A stretch of 36,188 nt of DNA from Clostridiales bacterium (lineage in GTDB: Bacteria; Bacillota_A; Clostridia; Lachnospirales; Bianqueaceae). Of this stretch, positions 6,722 to 15,657 are shown piece by piece; the first letter of the stretch is position 1, and every line of letters starts with the position of its first letter. Under the pieces are notes generated by a model, which was given only the letters and a program-made list of their open reading frames with translations, was not told the origin of the DNA and searched no databases. The position numbers and the translations under genes are program-made. The stretch spans positions 1 through 36,188 of the forward strand of contig JAHZBS010000005.1 in the NCBI GenBank assembly GCA_019423265.1, given 5' to 3'.

Positions 6722-6841
6722 TCAGCTTTCCAGTTCCAGCGTGTTCTCGGCAGCGTCAAATAGGACATATGGATTTCCGTTTGCACTGGTCTTCATCTCC
6801 AGGTCTGCGGTGATGCGGCCAATGACAATTGCTTGTGCCAT
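6722..6841 (-). pseudogene. ssb: ssb (single-stranded DNA-binding protein) relic
   Basis: Begins MAQAIVIGRITADLEMKTSA, a typical start for the SSB of clostridial conjugative elements, with AAAGGAG before the ATG at 6841. It ends after 39 residues at NTLELES-stop. The last residues look like the later SLELE strand of the OB fold joined to the first strand pair, so an internal deletion seems to have removed the middle. It cannot form an OB fold. Confidence 0.6.
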
Positions 6842-7095
6842 TTCGCTCCTTTCTGCCTTCCGGCTGGAATATCTATATAAAAAAGCGCCGGCACACAGTT
6901 TTCTCCCTGAAAAGGGCAAAACCGTACTGTCGGCACTTGGAATACAAACTTAACAACGTGTGCAATGTGAGTCTGTTTTCTCACGAAATGTCCTGACGGT
7001 CGCGCACATAAAATCAATTGCAAGGACATTATAGCACTATATCTTGATTTGTCAAGCGTGTATATACTATATATAGATATTCCGGGGTCGTTTTG
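6842..7095. other. Non-coding stretch upstream of the ssb relic
   Basis: Contains the natural leader of ssb with imperfect inverted pieces (GCCGGCAC at about 6889 and GTCGGCAC at about 6930) and an AT-rich run with repeated TATATA near 7060-7080. No gene is visible. Confidence 0.4.
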
Positions 7096-8976
7096 TCATG
7101 ATTCGGTTTGACTCATCAATTTGACGTGTTTCTTATAAAAAGCTGCTCCAATCTTAAAGAATTGGAAGAGACCTTCCTGTCTCATTGCAGAAACATATTG
7201 TTTCCTTTCAATCTGATCCAAAGCGTTCTGTGCGGTTTTTTCAAGTTCCGCCTCGATACGATCTTCGGCAATTTTTTCATTCAGAACTTTCAGTTCAATA
7301 ATGATACCCGGCAATTTCTTGCTGTATGGTCTAAGTTGGATGTCGTACCTGCCATGTCCGGATTCCCTGTTAGAATCCACATGATACAGGTTATTCATAA
7401 TCGCACAGATACCCAAAAGTAGTCCGTGGTAGAAATTTTCATGGGCGTAATCAAAGGAACTGACTGAGTTAAGCAACAGTTTCTCCAGCTGTTCCTGAAG
7501 CTTCGGAATATCCTGTTTTAGAATGGCTTGCTGGATTGCAATAGCGGTAGACTGAGGAATCACATTGGAAAGTGCAGAAAGAATCTCTTTTTCGTACACA
7601 TAAAAGATTTCCTTGTTTGGTATTGCAATATCACAGATGGAGTTGCCATCATGCAGGTCATCTTTGCTTATGGTCTTCAAATAACCAGCTGCAAGCAGGA
7701 AACTGTAAATCGTAGTCGGATTGCTCTTAATTTCCGGATAGATAACAGAAGTATCGACATAAGAGGATACCGTCTGCCCCTGCATCAGCTTGCGCAGGTT
7801 ATCGGCCGTTTCATCATCAGCTTCCGCAACAATCTGGCGGATGATACTATTATCGCCGGTGGCCTGCCAATATGCTTTTGGGAAGCAGTTGTAATAGAAA
7901 TAGTTGATTACCGACCAGGGATTAAAGATATCCTTGTCTCCAAACCGGTAACCGTCATACCATTCGCATATATCGTCATACTTCTCCGAAACTCCATAGT
8001 ACTCGGTCATTTCCCGAACTTCATCAGCGGTAAATCCAAAGTATTCACTGTACTTTTCATCCAGGATGGAATGAATTGTAAGGTTATTCAGTCCGCTGAA
8101 AATACTTTCCTTTGCTACACGCAAGATGCCAGTCAGAAAACCATAAGCGAGATTTGAGTTGTCTTTGAAGGCCCCAGAGAGAAGGTTTCGCATGAATCCT
8201 ACAATCTGTTCATAATACCCGGCAGTATAGCCTTGCTGGATAGGCGTGTCATATTCATCAATGATAATAATGGCAGATTGGTTGTAATGCTTTTGCAGCA
8301 TACGGGAAAGCTCAAGGAAAGCTCTTGCCATACTCACCTCTGAAACAGAACCGTCAACTACTTTACGGAAATATTCCTTTTCATAGTCATTGCATTTTTC
8401 ACTTATCAGTAGAATATCATGCCGCAAATATTCGTTTGCTATGATTTCACGAATTGCCGTATAGGTCTGCTCCCAGGTGGGATACTTTATATCCTTAAAA
8501 GTAACAAAGATAACGGGATATTTCCCCTGTTCTCTGCGATATACTTCACCACAGCTCCAGATTTTCTTATTTTTAAAATATCTGGAAGTGTCCTTATCGC
8601 TGAACTCAAAAAAAGTTTTTATCATATCCATTGCAAGTGTTTTACCAAATCGTCTTGGACGGGTAAAAAGTGATACCTTGGGGCAAGTATCAATAAACTC
8701 TTTGAGCATCAAGGTTTTGTCTACATAATAATATTTATCAACCAATTCCTTGAAATTAGATTCGCCGATAGGCAAAGGTAAATATCCGGTTTTTTTCATA
8801 GTGCGAGAAAACTTATTCCTGCGGCCATCCTTCGGCTTTTCTGCACTATCTGGAATAAGCCATAAGCCTCCTTCTTTCTTCGCACCCTCGATACGTCCGT
8901 CTCGGCAAAGCGTAGTAATTCTTCTTTCAGTTAGCTCCCAACGGTTAGAAGCAGTTTTAACATCTATATACTCCAT
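7096..8976 (-). CDS. HTH / AAA-ATPase-like / PD-(D/E)XK nuclease protein
   Basis: A 626-residue protein. Residues 1-45 look like an excisionase/MerR-type HTH (VKTASNRWELTERRITTLC, DGRIEGA). Then follows the AAA-ATPase-like domain (PF09820 type) with Walker A RPRRFGKT at 107-113 and Walker B IIIDEYD at 237-243. At the C-terminus a PDDEXK_9-type nuclease core has Asp545, Glu561-Leu-Lys563 and the helix QIERKQY (588-594). All key residues are present, so it should be active. The cellular role of this abundant family is not established; defence, mobile-element control or a toxin role have been considered. The start has GGAGG at good spacing and a perfect promoter. It sits among mobile relics but is itself intact. 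Confidence 0.85.
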   Translation of the reverse strand: MEYIDVKTASNRWELTERRITTLCRDGRIEGAKKEGGLWLIPDSAEKPKDGRRNKFSRTMKKTGYLPLPIGESNFKELVDKYYYVDKTLMLKEFIDTCPKVSLFTRPRRFGKTLAMDMIKTFFEFSDKDTSRYFKNKKIWSCGEVYRREQGKYPVIFVTFKDIKYPTWEQTYTAIREIIANEYLRHDILLISEKCNDYEKEYFRKVVDGSVSEVSMARAFLELSRMLQKHYNQSAIIIIDEYDTPIQQGYTAGYYEQIVGFMRNLLSGAFKDNSNLAYGFLTGILRVAKESIFSGLNNLTIHSILDEKYSEYFGFTADEVREMTEYYGVSEKYDDICEWYDGYRFGDKDIFNPWSVINYFYYNCFPKAYWQATGDNSIIRQIVAEADDETADNLRKLMQGQTVSSYVDTSVIYPEIKSNPTTIYSFLLAAGYLKTISKDDLHDGNSICDIAIPNKEIFYVYEKEILSALSNVIPQSTAIAIQQAILKQDIPKLQEQLEKLLLNSVSSFDYAHENFYHGLLLGICAIMNNLYHVDSNRESGHGRYDIQLRPYSKKLPGIIIELKVLNEKIAEDRIEAELEKTAQNALDQIERKQYVSAMRQEGLFQFFKIGAAFYKKHVKLMSQTES

Positions 8977-9010
8977 AGAGGATGCCTCCGTTCCTATTTA
9001 TCATATCTAC

Positions 9011-9039
9011 ATTATAGCAGAAGGCAATAATGATGTCAA
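9011..9039 (-). promoter_or_regulatory. Promoter of the AAA/PD-(D/E)XK gene
   Basis: Minus strand: TTGACA (9039-9034), 17 bp, TATAAT (9016-9011). A perfect consensus, about 35 bp upstream of the start codon. Confidence 0.8.
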
Positions 9040-9135
9040 GATAGAAAGAATAATGCACTAGCGATATAACTTGTTGTTTTTGAGCCAATTTGTGATTCTA
9101 TTATGACATTTAGAAGAGGCACTTCCTTATAGCTT

Positions 9136-9483
9136 TTACAGGATAGGGATTTTGTAAATCTCGGACGCAACCCAGGTTTCAAAGAAAGCGCCGCTCATGG
9201 CGCTGTTCTCCAATACCTTCGCGCTACCCCATCCCATGAGGTGGGCGCAAAGGCCGGTATCGAGGAAACTGTTTGTCAGGCCGAGCATGTGTACAATGCC
9301 AACACGCCCTGCCAAAGTTCCCGAAACATTTTTCATCATCCGAAACATCTGGAAACCGGTAAGCCAAAAATCGCCTGGTTTTTTCCGTTTATCTGCAAGG
9401 AACTTGATATACGGTGGTTTATCAATTTTATGCGTATCATAAATGCAACTTTTGATTTGCATTGCCAGATCAACCGACAACAT
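9136..9483 (-). pseudogene. AAA-family ATPase with DUF4143, decayed fragment
   Basis: 115 residues join two separated parts of a much longer (about 400-residue) family. The first is FWLTGFQMFRMMKNVSGTLAGRVGI, close to the sensor region of the ATPase. The second is LDTGLCAHLMGW and SGAFFETWVASEI from the DUF4143 nuclease-like domain. The ~100 residues normally between them are missing, as are the Walker motifs. It is therefore a deletion relic. Confidence 0.6.
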
Positions 9484-9516
9484 AGACTGTGCCCACCAAA
9501 ATTTATATTTGCAACA

Positions 9517-9545
9517 TTGCCTTTTTCTTGGACCCCTGCTATAAT
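9517..9545 (+). promoter_or_regulatory. Promoter of the restriction-modification operon
   Basis: TTGCCT (9517-9522), 17-bp spacer, TATAAT (9540-9545), about 60 bp upstream of the methylase start. No controller-protein gene or C-box was recognised. Confidence 0.7.
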
Positions 9546-9605
9546 AAATCTATTATCAGTGTTGGAATTGACTATGGAAAATTCTAACAAAAGGAGGCGA
9601 GTACA

Positions 9606-11501
9606 TTGGCAGAGAAAGCAGTAAAAAAGGCCCAGCCAGTTCAAGCGAAACCTGTTTTAAAATGGGCTGGCGGCAAGACACAGATGTTAGGTGATCTTTT
9701 GCCTAAAGTACCAACTTCCTACGGCCGGTATATTGAACCGTTCTTCGGAGGCGGCGCAATGTTCTTTGCACTGCAGCCGGAGAACGCAATCATAGCGGAT
9801 AGCAATCCTGAACTCATCAATCTGTATCGACAAATCGCCGATCGTGTTGAGGATGTGATTTCCCACTTAAAAAAATACGAAAACACTTCAGAAATGTTTT
9901 ACGCTGTCCGTGGACAGGAGTGGACTACACTTGCCAAGGAAGAAGCGGCTGCGCGGACCATCTTTTTAAACAGAACCTGCTTTAATGGCTTGTACCGGGT
10001 CAATAGACAGGGACAGTTTAATGTCCCTTACGGCAAATATAAAAACCCCAAGATTTGTGATGAAGAAGGATTGCGCGCCGCTGCTAAGGCTTTGCAAAAA
10101 GCGGAGATCCTGTGTGGCGACTATTCGCTGGTCCTTGACCGCTATGCGAAGCCCGGCGACTTCATTTTCCTCGATCCCCCCTACTTGCCTATCTCTGAAT
10201 ACTCTGATTTCAAACGGTACACAAAAGAACAGTTTCATGAGGAAGATCATGTAGAACTGGCCAAAATGATTATGCAATTGCATGAGCGTGGATGCCATAT
10301 TGTACTGACGAACTCGAACCATCCTTTGGTACACGAACTGTATGCACCGTTTACCATTGATGTCATCCAAACAAAGCGCCATATTTCCTGCAACGGCAGC
10401 AGCCGGAAAGGTGAGGATGTGATCGTAACGATCCCACCCAAACAGTACACCCTGGCAAAATTGGTTCCCAAGCCATTGCCCTCCCAGGTCTCGGCCTATC
10501 CCCCGACCCGATTCATGGGGTCTAAAAGCAAGCTGCTTTCGGAAATCTGGTCGGTGGCCTCACAGTTTGATGTGGATACGGTAGTGGACCTGTTTTCTGG
10601 TTCCGGAATCGTCGGCTATATGTTTAAGGCGCAGGGCAAGTCTGTTCTCAGCAACGACTACATGGCCATGTCCGCAATCTTTACTAAAGCTATGGTGGAA
10701 AACAACACTGTTACATTGCCGCTGGACGAGGCAAGGGAACTTCTTGTCGTACATAGGGAGTCTGATCACTTTGTTTCTTCTACTTTCCAGGGCCTTTACT
10801 ACACCGATGAAGAGAATGATCTGATCGACACGCTGCGCACCAATATCGCCGCTATCCGAGATCAATACAAACACGCAATTGCAATGACCGCTCTCATCCG
10901 GGCTTGCACGAAAAAGCGTCCTCGCGGCATTTTTACCTACACTGGGCAGCGATATGATGATGGCCGTAAAGATTTGCAGAAAACCCTGGCGCAACAGTTT
11001 CTCGACGCAGTCGAAGCTGTGAATCGCGCTGTGTTTGACAATGGAAAAACGAATCGCTCCAAGCACGGCGATGCCATGGATCTGAGAGTTGAACAGGCAG
11101 ATCTGGTCTATATCGATCCCCCCTACTACTCTCCCCTCTCTGATAACGAGTATGTCCGCAGATACCATTTTGTCGAAGGTCTGGCCCGAGATTGGAAAGG
11201 CGTAGAAATCCAGGCCCATACCCAGACAAAAAAATTCAAATCCTATCCAACGCCGTTTTCCACCCGCAAGGGGGCGGCGGACGCATTTGACCGCCTGTTC
11301 AAGAAATTTTCAGACAGCATCTTAATTGTATCATACTCATCCAACAGTCTCCCGACGCAGGATGAGATGGTGGCAATTATGGCAAAATACAAAGAGCATG
11401 TGGAAGTCATTCCGGTGGACTATAAATACACTTTTGGAAATCAGAACGATGCCAAAACCCATAGGAACTCTGTGCAAGAGTATCTGTTTGTCGGATATTG
11501 A
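9606..11501 (+). CDS. Fused two-domain adenine-specific DNA methyltransferase (M.FokI-like layout)
   Basis: Modification enzyme of a type II system, transferring methyl from SAM to adenine N6. Two Dam/D12-class (alpha) domains lie in one chain of 631 residues. Domain 1 has LKWAGGK (18-24), the SAM loop PFFGGGA (45-51) and DPPY (190-193). Domain 2 has FMGSKSK, DLFSGSG (328-334) and DPPY (504-507). Two such domains in one protein are what an asymmetric (type IIS) target needs, one per strand, as in M.FokI. The start is TTG at 9606 with AAAGGAGG upstream. The endonuclease gene follows immediately. Both active sites look intact. The recognition sequence cannot be read from the protein. Confidence 0.88.
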   Translation: MAEKAVKKAQPVQAKPVLKWAGGKTQMLGDLLPKVPTSYGRYIEPFFGGGAMFFALQPENAIIADSNPELINLYRQIADRVEDVISHLKKYENTSEMFYAVRGQEWTTLAKEEAAARTIFLNRTCFNGLYRVNRQGQFNVPYGKYKNPKICDEEGLRAAAKALQKAEILCGDYSLVLDRYAKPGDFIFLDPPYLPISEYSDFKRYTKEQFHEEDHVELAKMIMQLHERGCHIVLTNSNHPLVHELYAPFTIDVIQTKRHISCNGSSRKGEDVIVTIPPKQYTLAKLVPKPLPSQVSAYPPTRFMGSKSKLLSEIWSVASQFDVDTVVDLFSGSGIVGYMFKAQGKSVLSNDYMAMSAIFTKAMVENNTVTLPLDEARELLVVHRESDHFVSSTFQGLYYTDEENDLIDTLRTNIAAIRDQYKHAIAMTALIRACTKKRPRGIFTYTGQRYDDGRKDLQKTLAQQFLDAVEAVNRAVFDNGKTNRSKHGDAMDLRVEQADLVYIDPPYYSPLSDNEYVRRYHFVEGLARDWKGVEIQAHTQTKKFKSYPTPFSTRKGAADAFDRLFKKFSDSILIVSYSSNSLPTQDEMVAIMAKYKEHVEVIPVDYKYTFGNQNDAKTHRNSVQEYLFVGY

Positions 11502-11515
11502 TCGGAGGTTGCCTT

Positions 11516-13306
11516 ATGAAGGAGAAGATTGAAATATGGCAGGTGGGGAATACCGGTTTGCGCAACCCCAATCGAATTCAAGAGGGCTTTTCTGTCTTTG
11601 CCGCATCGCATTTTGTGGGGAATCTTCGCGGACGGGAAAATGAGATCGGCTTTATGAATCTTCTGAACAAAAAGGGCATCATTCAGAATGAGAATGGCAA
11701 AGATGAGTCTGGAAGTCATGCCCGGAAGTGGCGGCTCATGTTCGCAAAAAACGGATTCATCTATCCTCAAATCAAGAAAAAAGATGGCTCACAGGAAGAT
11801 TTAGGAACTCTTGACGCGATAACGCCTTTCGGATGCTCTTTTTTGAAGGCAGACACGTATCCGGCCGTTCAAGAATGTTATCTCAGAGCGATGAGCGTGG
11901 AGCAGTTCCCCATGTCCGATGGAGTCCACTATTTTTCTCCCCTGAGATGGCTGTTGGCAATTATGCTGGAACTGGAGAAAAGAACGGGATCCTCCGAGCT
12001 TACCCGGATTGAGTTTGCCCTATGGGGCCATACCACCAATCCCAGCTATGCTCTGGATGAGGTAGTTGACAACATTCTTGATCTGCGGGAAAGAAGGGCG
12101 GCGGCTCCGGCAAAACGCCCATTTGACAAACGGGAAATCGCTAAGCGCGGCGAGAATTACGATAAAAAGGCGGACAATTTCTTAGAGTACAGCGACATGA
12201 ACATGCGATACCTCCGCATTTCTGGTGTGTTTCAGCGCAAAGGCAGAGGTCTTGTAATTGTCCCGACCAAACATGTCCTTGCTGAGAAACTTGCCAAAAC
12301 CACCGCCAGTGCAGAGCCCATCATAGAGCAGTACAGGAAACTCTGTAATGGCGCATCTCTGCCTACGGACAATGTGGATGTGGCGAAATCTCTGCTTGAT
12401 GATTTGGTAAAGCAGATGAAAGATCGGCGTATTGCGTTTGATATTTCCGATCTGCCGCTGACAACGCCGGCGGAAATTAATATTGCAAGGCAGCGGCTTG
12501 AGAACATCCTTGCCCAGACCGATGAAATCCAGTACGCGGATGATCAGTGTAAGCAGTGGAAAGAGATCGCTGACTATATGACACTGCTTATCAATGGCGG
12601 CGGCAGGCTGGTCTATGATGAGGATACTGCCATCGAAGTTCCAAAGGATGAAACACCGGCTTACCTTGAATGGACTCTTTGGAGAGCTGCATTGGCAATC
12701 AACCACATGGTAAACAAGCCCTATGAGGTCCGCGGTTTTAAGTTAGACTCCGATTTTATGCCGGTTTCCGCCGCGGGCGGCGGAAAAGGCGATTTGTATT
12801 GCGAATTTGCTGATTTTACCATACTGATCGAAGTAACCATGTGTACCTCTTCCAGACAGGAGGCCATGGAGGGCGAACCTGTTCGGCGCCACGTCTCCGA
12901 CGCTGTTTTGAAGTATGATAAGCCGGTATACGGAATGTTCATCGCTATTAAAATTGATACCAACACAGCCGAAACATTCCGGCACGGTACCTGGTACGCC
13001 AAAGGCGATGTAAAGCAGCGACTGGATATTGTACCGTTGACTTTAGACCAGTTCCGGAAGTATTTTGTGGCTATGTTTGAAGCAAATCAAGCAACGCCTG
13101 AAAGACTCCGAGATTTGATCCTGAAATGTGAGACCCGGAGGGAGATTCTGGAGGCTCCGCTCTGGAAACAGTACATTGACGCCACCGTAGCTGAAACAGC
13201 CCAGGAGATCACAAAAGGCAGCCGCCCCCAAAGAGATAATTCCGCGCCACTTGTCCCGCCTGGAGCGGCTGTACATCACGAGGATGGCCTAACGTCAGTA
13301 GAATAA
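11516..13306 (+). CDS. AlwI/BstNBI-like type IIS restriction endonuclease
   Basis: Endonuclease partner of the preceding methylase, 596 residues. I chose the ATG at 11516 because GGAGG lies 7 nt before it; a TTG at 11498 overlapping the methylase stop is possible but poorer. The N-terminal half should bind DNA. The nuclease part starts near PAYLEWTLWRAALAI and carries a PD-(D/E)XK-like core: Gly-rich GGGKGD with Asp426, then ILIEVTM with Glu439-Val-Thr441. The E-V-T form instead of E-x-K is seen in the AlwI / MlyI / BstNBI group, which cleave or nick at short asymmetric sites such as GGATC or GAGTC. The specificity here is unproven. The ~20 C-terminal residues look disordered. The assignment is by family resemblance from memory. 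Confidence 0.75.
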   Translation: MKEKIEIWQVGNTGLRNPNRIQEGFSVFAASHFVGNLRGRENEIGFMNLLNKKGIIQNENGKDESGSHARKWRLMFAKNGFIYPQIKKKDGSQEDLGTLDAITPFGCSFLKADTYPAVQECYLRAMSVEQFPMSDGVHYFSPLRWLLAIMLELEKRTGSSELTRIEFALWGHTTNPSYALDEVVDNILDLRERRAAAPAKRPFDKREIAKRGENYDKKADNFLEYSDMNMRYLRISGVFQRKGRGLVIVPTKHVLAEKLAKTTASAEPIIEQYRKLCNGASLPTDNVDVAKSLLDDLVKQMKDRRIAFDISDLPLTTPAEINIARQRLENILAQTDEIQYADDQCKQWKEIADYMTLLINGGGRLVYDEDTAIEVPKDETPAYLEWTLWRAALAINHMVNKPYEVRGFKLDSDFMPVSAAGGGKGDLYCEFADFTILIEVTMCTSSRQEAMEGEPVRRHVSDAVLKYDKPVYGMFIAIKIDTNTAETFRHGTWYAKGDVKQRLDIVPLTLDQFRKYFVAMFEANQATPERLRDLILKCETRREILEAPLWKQYIDATVAETAQEITKGSRPQRDNSAPLVPPGAAVHHEDGLTSVE

Positions 13307-13336
13307 CACAGCATGGTTTAACATAGAATTTAGCTC

Positions 13337-13365
13337 TTGACATCCAAACAATAGTATGCTATTAT
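13337..13365 (+). promoter_or_regulatory. Promoter of the marR gene
   Basis: TTGACA (13337-13342), 17 bp, TATTAT (13360-13365). The inverted repeat AATAG-TATG-CTATT (about 13350-13363) overlaps the -10 box and is a natural autorepression site. Confidence 0.75.
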
Positions 13366-13366
13366 T
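13349..13366. promoter_or_regulatory. Putative MarR operator 1
   Basis: CAATAGTATGCTATTATT, an inverted repeat on the marR -10 region. It matches operator 2 in front of the exporter genes at 12 of the 14 core positions (ATAGTATGCTATTA against ATAGCATGGTATTA). Confidence 0.55.
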
Positions 13367-13385
13367 TTAAACAGGAGGTGTGAGT

Positions 13386-13811
13386 ATGGCGAACGGACGA
13401 AATTGCGGTGATTTATTGAAGCAAATTCATGATGAGTTAGAAAAACAGGCAAATAATCTACTTCGCGCCCAGGATCTGACGATGGCACAGGTTGGCGCAC
13501 TGCTGGCATTAAATCAGACAAGTGAAAAGCAAATGTCTTTAAAGGATTTAGAGCGATGGCTTCACGTTGCTCAGTCAACTGCCGCCGGAATCGCTAGCCG
13601 ACTGGAACAAAAGGGGTTTGTGGAAGCGTTCGGCGATCCGACAGACAAGCGAATCAAAATGCTTCGGATTACGTCTTCAGGAATGTCATGCTGCAAAACG
13701 GCTGAAAAAAATATGATAGCTACAGAACAGAAACTGTTGTCCGGTCTTACGGAAGAGGAACAAGCTATTTTTAAGATGTTGCTCTTAAAGGTTCGCAACT
13801 CTTTAAAATAA
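13386..13811 (+). CDS. MarR-family transcriptional regulator
   Basis: A 141-residue winged-helix dimer protein. Features: N-terminal dimerisation helix, DLTMAQVGALLAL, the recognition region LHVAQSTAAGIASRLEQKGFV and the wing with GDPTDKRIKMLRITSSG, all standard for MarR. AGGAGGTG at 13373-13380 favours the ATG at 13386 over the GTG at 13380. It lies directly before a two-gene ABC exporter, with similar palindromes in both promoters, so it most likely represses itself and the exporter until a toxic ligand binds. A short hairpin with T-rich tail follows the stop. Confidence 0.88.
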   Translation: MANGRNCGDLLKQIHDELEKQANNLLRAQDLTMAQVGALLALNQTSEKQMSLKDLERWLHVAQSTAAGIASRLEQKGFVEAFGDPTDKRIKMLRITSSGMSCCKTAEKNMIATEQKLLSGLTEEEQAIFKMLLLKVRNSLK

Positions 13812-13813
13812 TG

Positions 13814-13840
13814 CCTGTCTTTTGCAGGTTTTTATTTTAA
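13814..13840 (+). terminator. Weak terminator after marR
   Basis: CCTG, 7-nt loop, CAGG followed by TTTTTATTTT. The stem is short, so partial read-through into the exporter genes is likely. Confidence 0.4.
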
Positions 13841-13846
13841 TCATAT

Positions 13847-13878
13847 CAATAGCATGGTATTAATAGCACACTTATAAT
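13847..13878 (+). promoter_or_regulatory. Exporter promoter with putative MarR operator 2
   Basis: CAATAGCATGGTATTAAT (13847-13863) resembles operator 1 and covers the place of the -35 box. TATAAT lies at 13873-13878. A poor -35 sequence under the palindrome fits a repressed promoter. Confidence 0.5.
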
Positions 13879-13896
13879 TAGAGCGGAGGTATTGAA

Positions 13897-15657
13897 ATGC
13901 TGAAAATCATGAGATATATCAGCAAAAAACAATGGTTCTATATAGGAATCTGCGTACTATTTGTTGTCGGGCAAGTGTGGCTTGACTTAAAACTGCCGGA
14001 TTATATGTCTGCCATTACCACCTTGGTACAGACAGAAGGAAGCGCTATGCGCGATATTCTTACGCAGGGCGGATATATGATGCTCTGTGCTCTCGGCAGT
14101 GTGGTATCATCCGTTATAGTGGGATATTTCGCTGCAAAGGTAGCCGCCGGACTTTCTAAAATCCTGCGCGAAAAAGTATATGACAAGACCCTCGGATTCT
14201 CTATGGAAGAGATCGACCGTTTTTCTGCGGCCAGCCTGATTAACCGCACCACCAACGACATCACACAAATTCAAAATCTGGTGGCTATGGGGCTACAGGC
14301 CATTGTGAAAGCTCCGATTATGGCGGTGTGGGCCATCTGCAAAATTGCCGGCAAAAACTGGCAGTGGACGGCAACCACGGCGGTAGCAGTGTTGATTCTA
14401 GTTGTGGTGCTTGCGATTACGCTGATTTTTGCTCTGCCCCGTTTTAAAAAGATCCAAGGGCTGACCGACAATCTGAACCGTGTTACAAGGGAACAGCTCA
14501 CCGGCATTCGGGTTGTCAGAGCCTACAATGCCGAAAGCTATCAGGAAAATAAATTTGCCGCCGCCAACGATGAGGTGACGCAGACAAACATGGCGGCCAA
14601 CCGTGTAATGGCTCTCATGTCCCCAACAATGACACTGCTCAGCTCCGGACTGACATTGGCTGTCTATTGGATTGGGACCTATCTGATTGACGCCGTGGCA
14701 CAGGGCGAAAAGCTCGGCGTGTTCTCTGATATGGTGGTGTTTTCCAACTACGCGATACAGGTTATCATGGCCTTTATGCTTCTAAACATGATTTTCATCC
14801 TTCTACCCCGGGCACAAGTATCTGCAAACCGTATCTGCGAGGTTTTGGATACCAAAACAAACATCTGCGATGGGCAGCAGTCCTTCCCAGATAAACACCC
14901 GGGAAAGATTGAATTTCGGAATGTATCGTTTCGCTATCCCGGTGCAGCGGCAGATACTTTGCATAATATCAGCTTTACCGCTGAGCAGGGCGAAACGGTT
15001 GCCCTGATCGGCGCAACCGGATGCGGAAAAACAACGCTCATTAACCTGATTCCAAGGTTTTACGACGCAACGCAGGGCCAGGTGCTGGTAGACGGTGTGG
15101 ATGTGCGCCAGTGCAGACAGGGGGATCTGAGAAATAAGATAGGGTATGTATCCCAGAAAGCCGTACTGTTTTCAGGGACTGTCACCTCCAACGTGGCCTT
15201 TGGAGAAAACGGAAAAGAAACTATCCCGGAGCAGGATATAGAGGAAGCGATTTCTGTTGCACAGGCTTGGGAGTTTGTGGGGAAGATGGACGGAACCTAC
15301 GGCGCGGCCATTGCACAAGGCGGCACCAATGTTTCAGGCGGCCAAAAGCAGCGATTATCCATTGCAAGAGCCATCGCAAGAAAGCCGGAAATTTTGATCT
15401 TTGACGATTCATTTTCTGCGCTTGACTATAAGACGGACCGAACGCTCCGCCACGCCCTGAACGAAAAAACCGCTGACACGACGAAACTGATTGTTGCGCA
15501 GCGAATCAGTACCATTCGGGACGCAGACCAAATCATTGTACTGGAGCACGGCAGGATTGTCGGCAAAGGTACGCATAGAGAATTGCTTGCAAACTGTTCA
15601 GAATATATGGAGATTGCTGCTTCGCAGCTTTCAAAGGAGGAAATCGAAAATGGCTGA
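13897..15657 (+). CDS. ABC exporter subunit with degenerate ATP site
   Basis: Half-transporter of 586 residues: six membrane helices (about 15-310) and one nucleotide-binding domain. Walker A is GATGCGKT (about 370-377), the signature VSGGQKQR is canonical, Walker B LIFDDS has Asp in place of the catalytic Glu, and the switch position reads VAQR, with Gln for His. Those two changes mark the degenerate-site partner of a heterodimeric exporter of the TM287/288, LmrCD or BmrCD kind. It overlaps the next gene by 8 nt, so the two are made together. The substrate (drug, peptide or lipid) cannot be told. Confidence 0.9.
   Translation: MLKIMRYISKKQWFYIGICVLFVVGQVWLDLKLPDYMSAITTLVQTEGSAMRDILTQGGYMMLCALGSVVSSVIVGYFAAKVAAGLSKILREKVYDKTLGFSMEEIDRFSAASLINRTTNDITQIQNLVAMGLQAIVKAPIMAVWAICKIAGKNWQWTATTAVAVLILVVVLAITLIFALPRFKKIQGLTDNLNRVTREQLTGIRVVRAYNAESYQENKFAAANDEVTQTNMAANRVMALMSPTMTLLSSGLTLAVYWIGTYLIDAVAQGEKLGVFSDMVVFSNYAIQVIMAFMLLNMIFILLPRAQVSANRICEVLDTKTNICDGQQSFPDKHPGKIEFRNVSFRYPGAAADTLHNISFTAEQGETVALIGATGCGKTTLINLIPRFYDATQGQVLVDGVDVRQCRQGDLRNKIGYVSQKAVLFSGTVTSNVAFGENGKETIPEQDIEEAISVAQAWEFVGKMDGTYGAAIAQGGTNVSGGQKQRLSIARAIARKPEILIFDDSFSALDYKTDRTLRHALNEKTADTTKLIVAQRISTIRDADQIIVLEHGRIVGKGTHRELLANCSEYMEIAASQLSKEEIENG

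Noticed and set aside
15491..15649. Upstream extension of the second exporter subunit
   Set aside because: The open frame overlaps the first subunit's coding sequence; the ATG at 15650 has the ribosome site and the usual 8-nt overlap.
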